Part shown: in pieces, positions 62,600 through 64,000 of the stretch | How positions within the stretch are numbered: position 1 is the first letter of the stretch | Layout: the number at the start of each line of letters is the position of its first letter | DNA from: Leptidea sinapis | Taxonomy: Eukaryota > Arthropoda > Insecta > Lepidoptera > Pieridae | Direction: 5' to 3' | Assembly: GCF_905404315.1 (NCBI RefSeq) | Contig: NC_066294.1 | Coordinates: 11,805,501 to 11,869,500, forward strand | DNA: 64,000 nt | Notes under the pieces: generated by a model | Told to the model about the DNA's origin: nothing | Databases searched by the model: none | The model's input: the letters and a program-made list of their open reading frames with translations, nothing else | Program-made: the position numbers and the translations under genes

Positions 62600-64000
62600 T
62601 TTCTCGAGGGTGCTGAGAACGATTTTGTGATCATTTTTCAAATCCAAGATGGCCGCCGCACAAAAGTATGATAACTACATTATGGGTATCTTATCCGAAG
62701 TTCTCGAGGGTGCTGAGAACGATTTTGTGATCATTTTTCATATACAAGATGGCCGCCGTGCAAGATTATGATCATAAAAATATGGGTGTCGTATCTGAGG
62801 TTCTCGAGAGTGCACAGAACGATTTTGTGAACATTTTTGAAATCCAAGATGGCCGCCGCTCAAAATTATGATAAGTAAATTATGGGTATCGTATCCGAGG
62901 TTCTCGAGGGTGCAGAGAACGATTTTGTGATCATTTTTGAAATTCAAGATGGCCGCTGCTCAACATTATGATAACTACATTATGGGTATCGTATCCGGGG
63001 TTGTCGAGGGTGCTGAGAACGATTTTGTGATCATTTTTCTAATCCAAGATGATCGCCGCACAAAATTTTGTTGATGGCCGCCGCTCAAAATTATGATAAC
63101 TAGATCATGGGTATCGTATCCGAGGTTCTCGAGGATGCAGAGAACGATTTTGTGATCAGTTTTCAAATCCAAGATGGCCGCCGCTCAAAATTATGATAAG
63201 TAAATTATGGGTATCGTATCCGAGGTTCTCGAGGGTGCAGAAAACATATTGGGATCATTTTTAAATCCGAGATGGCCGCCGCTCAAAAGTATGATAACTA
63301 GATCATGGGTATCGTATCCGAGGTTCTCGAGGATGCAGAGAACGATTTTGTGATCAGTTTTCAAATCCAAGATGGCCGCCGCTCAAAAGTATGATAACTA
63401 CATTATGGGTATCGTATCCGAGTTTCTCGAGGGTGCTGAGAACGATTTTGTGATCATTTTTCAAATCCAAGATGGCCGCCGTGCAAGATTATGATCACAA
63501 AAATATGGGTATCGTATCCGAGGTTCTCGAGGGTGCTGAGAACGATTTTGGTATCATTTTTAAATCCGAGATGGCCGCCGCTCAAAATTATGATAACAAC
63601 ATTATGGGTATCGTATCAGAGGTTCTCGAGAATGCAGAGAAGGATTTTGTGATAAGTTTTCAAATCCAAGATGGCCGTCGCTCAAAAGTATGATAACTAC
63701 ATTATGGGTATCGTATCTGAGAATCTCGAGGTTGCTGAGAACGATTTTGTGATCATTTTTCAAATCCAAGAGGGCCGCCGCGCAAGATTATGCTCACAAA
63801 AATATGAATATCTTATTCGAGGTTCTCGAGGGTGCTGAGAACGATTTTGTGATCATTTTTCTAATCCAAGATGGCCGCCGCACAAAATTATGATTTCAGT
63901 AATATGGATATCGTGTCCCAGGTTCTCGAGGGTGCAGAAAACAATTTTGGGATCATTTTTAAATCCGAGATGGCCGCCGCTCAAAAGTATGATAACTAGA
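62600..64000. repeat. Right-edge satellite segment, cut by the window end
   Basis: 62,738-62,947 matches 50,362-50,571, and 63,472-63,693 matches 46,687-46,908, so the order of the 37-48 kb HOR continues here. The last bases end inside a type A monomer (tgataactaga), so the array goes on beyond the window. Confidence 0.88.

Larger units (their letters stand above)
1..64000. repeat. Satellite DNA array, ~100 bp monomer, head to tail across the whole window
   Basis: The core ttctcgag recurs at about 100 bp spacing from end to end, for example at 42, 141, 241, 341 and 441, and no stretch of non-repeat sequence interrupts it. All monomers have the same orientation. Most differ from each other by a limited set of shared substitutions and small indels, so they group into subfamilies. 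The array is cut at both window edges. No intact or degenerate transposon, tRNA, rRNA or conserved gene was seen. Such arrays are typical of eukaryotic heterochromatin; whether this one is centromeric cannot be told from the sequence. I do not recognise the monomer as a named satellite family. Confidence 0.98.

Noticed and set aside
23..63693. Many short open reading frames of 60-126 codons on both strands, often starting ATGGCCGCCG or ATGGAT
   Set aside because: They recur with the monomer period, overlap on opposite strands, last only until the 100 bp unit shifts the frame, and look alike because the DNA is repeated. There is no recognisable domain, ribosome site, promoter or splice pattern. 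They are shadows of the satellite.
1..64000. CRISPR array
   Set aside because: The period of 100 bp has no short fixed repeat alternating with unique spacers; the entire unit is repeated, and no cas gene is present.
1..64000. Iterons of a plasmid or a prokaryotic repeat region
   Set aside because: Sixty-four kilobases of 100 bp monomers with HOR structure and no gene has no prokaryotic precedent that I know of; eukaryotic satellite is much more likely.
1..64000. tRNA, rRNA, telomere repeats, LTRs or transposon ends inside the array
   Set aside because: I looked for breaks in the monomer period and for short simple repeats, and found only small indels and monomer junctions. No inserted element was seen.

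Overview
The whole 64 kb window is one uninterrupted tandem satellite array. I found no protein-coding gene, RNA gene, transposon or single-copy sequence. The basic unit is about 100 bp (99-100 bp typical; 79, 96, 98, 101 and 125 bp variants occur), which gives roughly 640 monomers, all in the same orientation. Each monomer carries a GC-rich start (atggccgccgc or a variant), an AT-rich stretch (caaaattatgataact or a variant), a central ggttctcgagggtgcagagaac core, and a T-rich end (gtgatcatttttcaaatccaa). A hand count of a typical monomer gives 42% GC and six CpGs. An array of this size and structure points to eukaryotic heterochromatin, such as a centromeric, pericentromeric or subtelomeric block. 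The sequence does not identify the species or chromosome. The array runs off both window edges.

Monomers fall into recognisable subfamilies (called A to F here). They are arranged in irregular higher-order repeats (HORs) made by repeated duplication of multi-monomer blocks. From left to right: 1-2.7 kb is an irregular lead-in with 1.3-1.4 kb internal copies; 2.7-6.1 kb is a tandem pair with a 1,718-1,721 bp period; 4.7-9.7 kb is an adjacent pair of 2,516 bp units; 8.2-16.6 kb holds two full 3.88 kb units and the start of a third; 16.6-32.3 kb is a mosaic of shorter copied blocks with periods of 100, 325 and 379 bp and dispersed copies 2.8-7.2 kb apart; 32.3-33.2 kb is a 425 bp pair; 32.9-37.1 kb is an adjacent pair of 2,097-2,098 bp units; 40.3-44.0 kb is a run of 904, 900 and 1,000 bp units; 35.2-40.7 kb is copied again at 43.1-48.8 kb; 46.9-54.9 kb is an adjacent pair of 4,010 bp units that look almost identical; 54.9-64 kb is a mosaic of the right-hand variants with 2,216 bp and 499 bp repeats.

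Copies of a HOR often differ by exactly one 99-100 bp monomer, and duplicated blocks abut each other. Both are what unequal exchange between misaligned monomers would leave. Diagnostic variants, including a 7 bp insertion that creates a 13 bp palindrome and a gaatatcttattcg variant, are confined to parts of the window. This suggests local rather than array-wide homogenisation.

Short open frames of 60-126 codons exist on both strands throughout. They are by-products of the repeat: neighbouring 99 bp monomers stay in frame as 33-residue repeats, while 100 bp monomers shift the frame. I do not call any of them a gene. The most interesting points are the fresh nested duplications, the conserved short dyad in each monomer, and the palindrome-bearing HOR marker.
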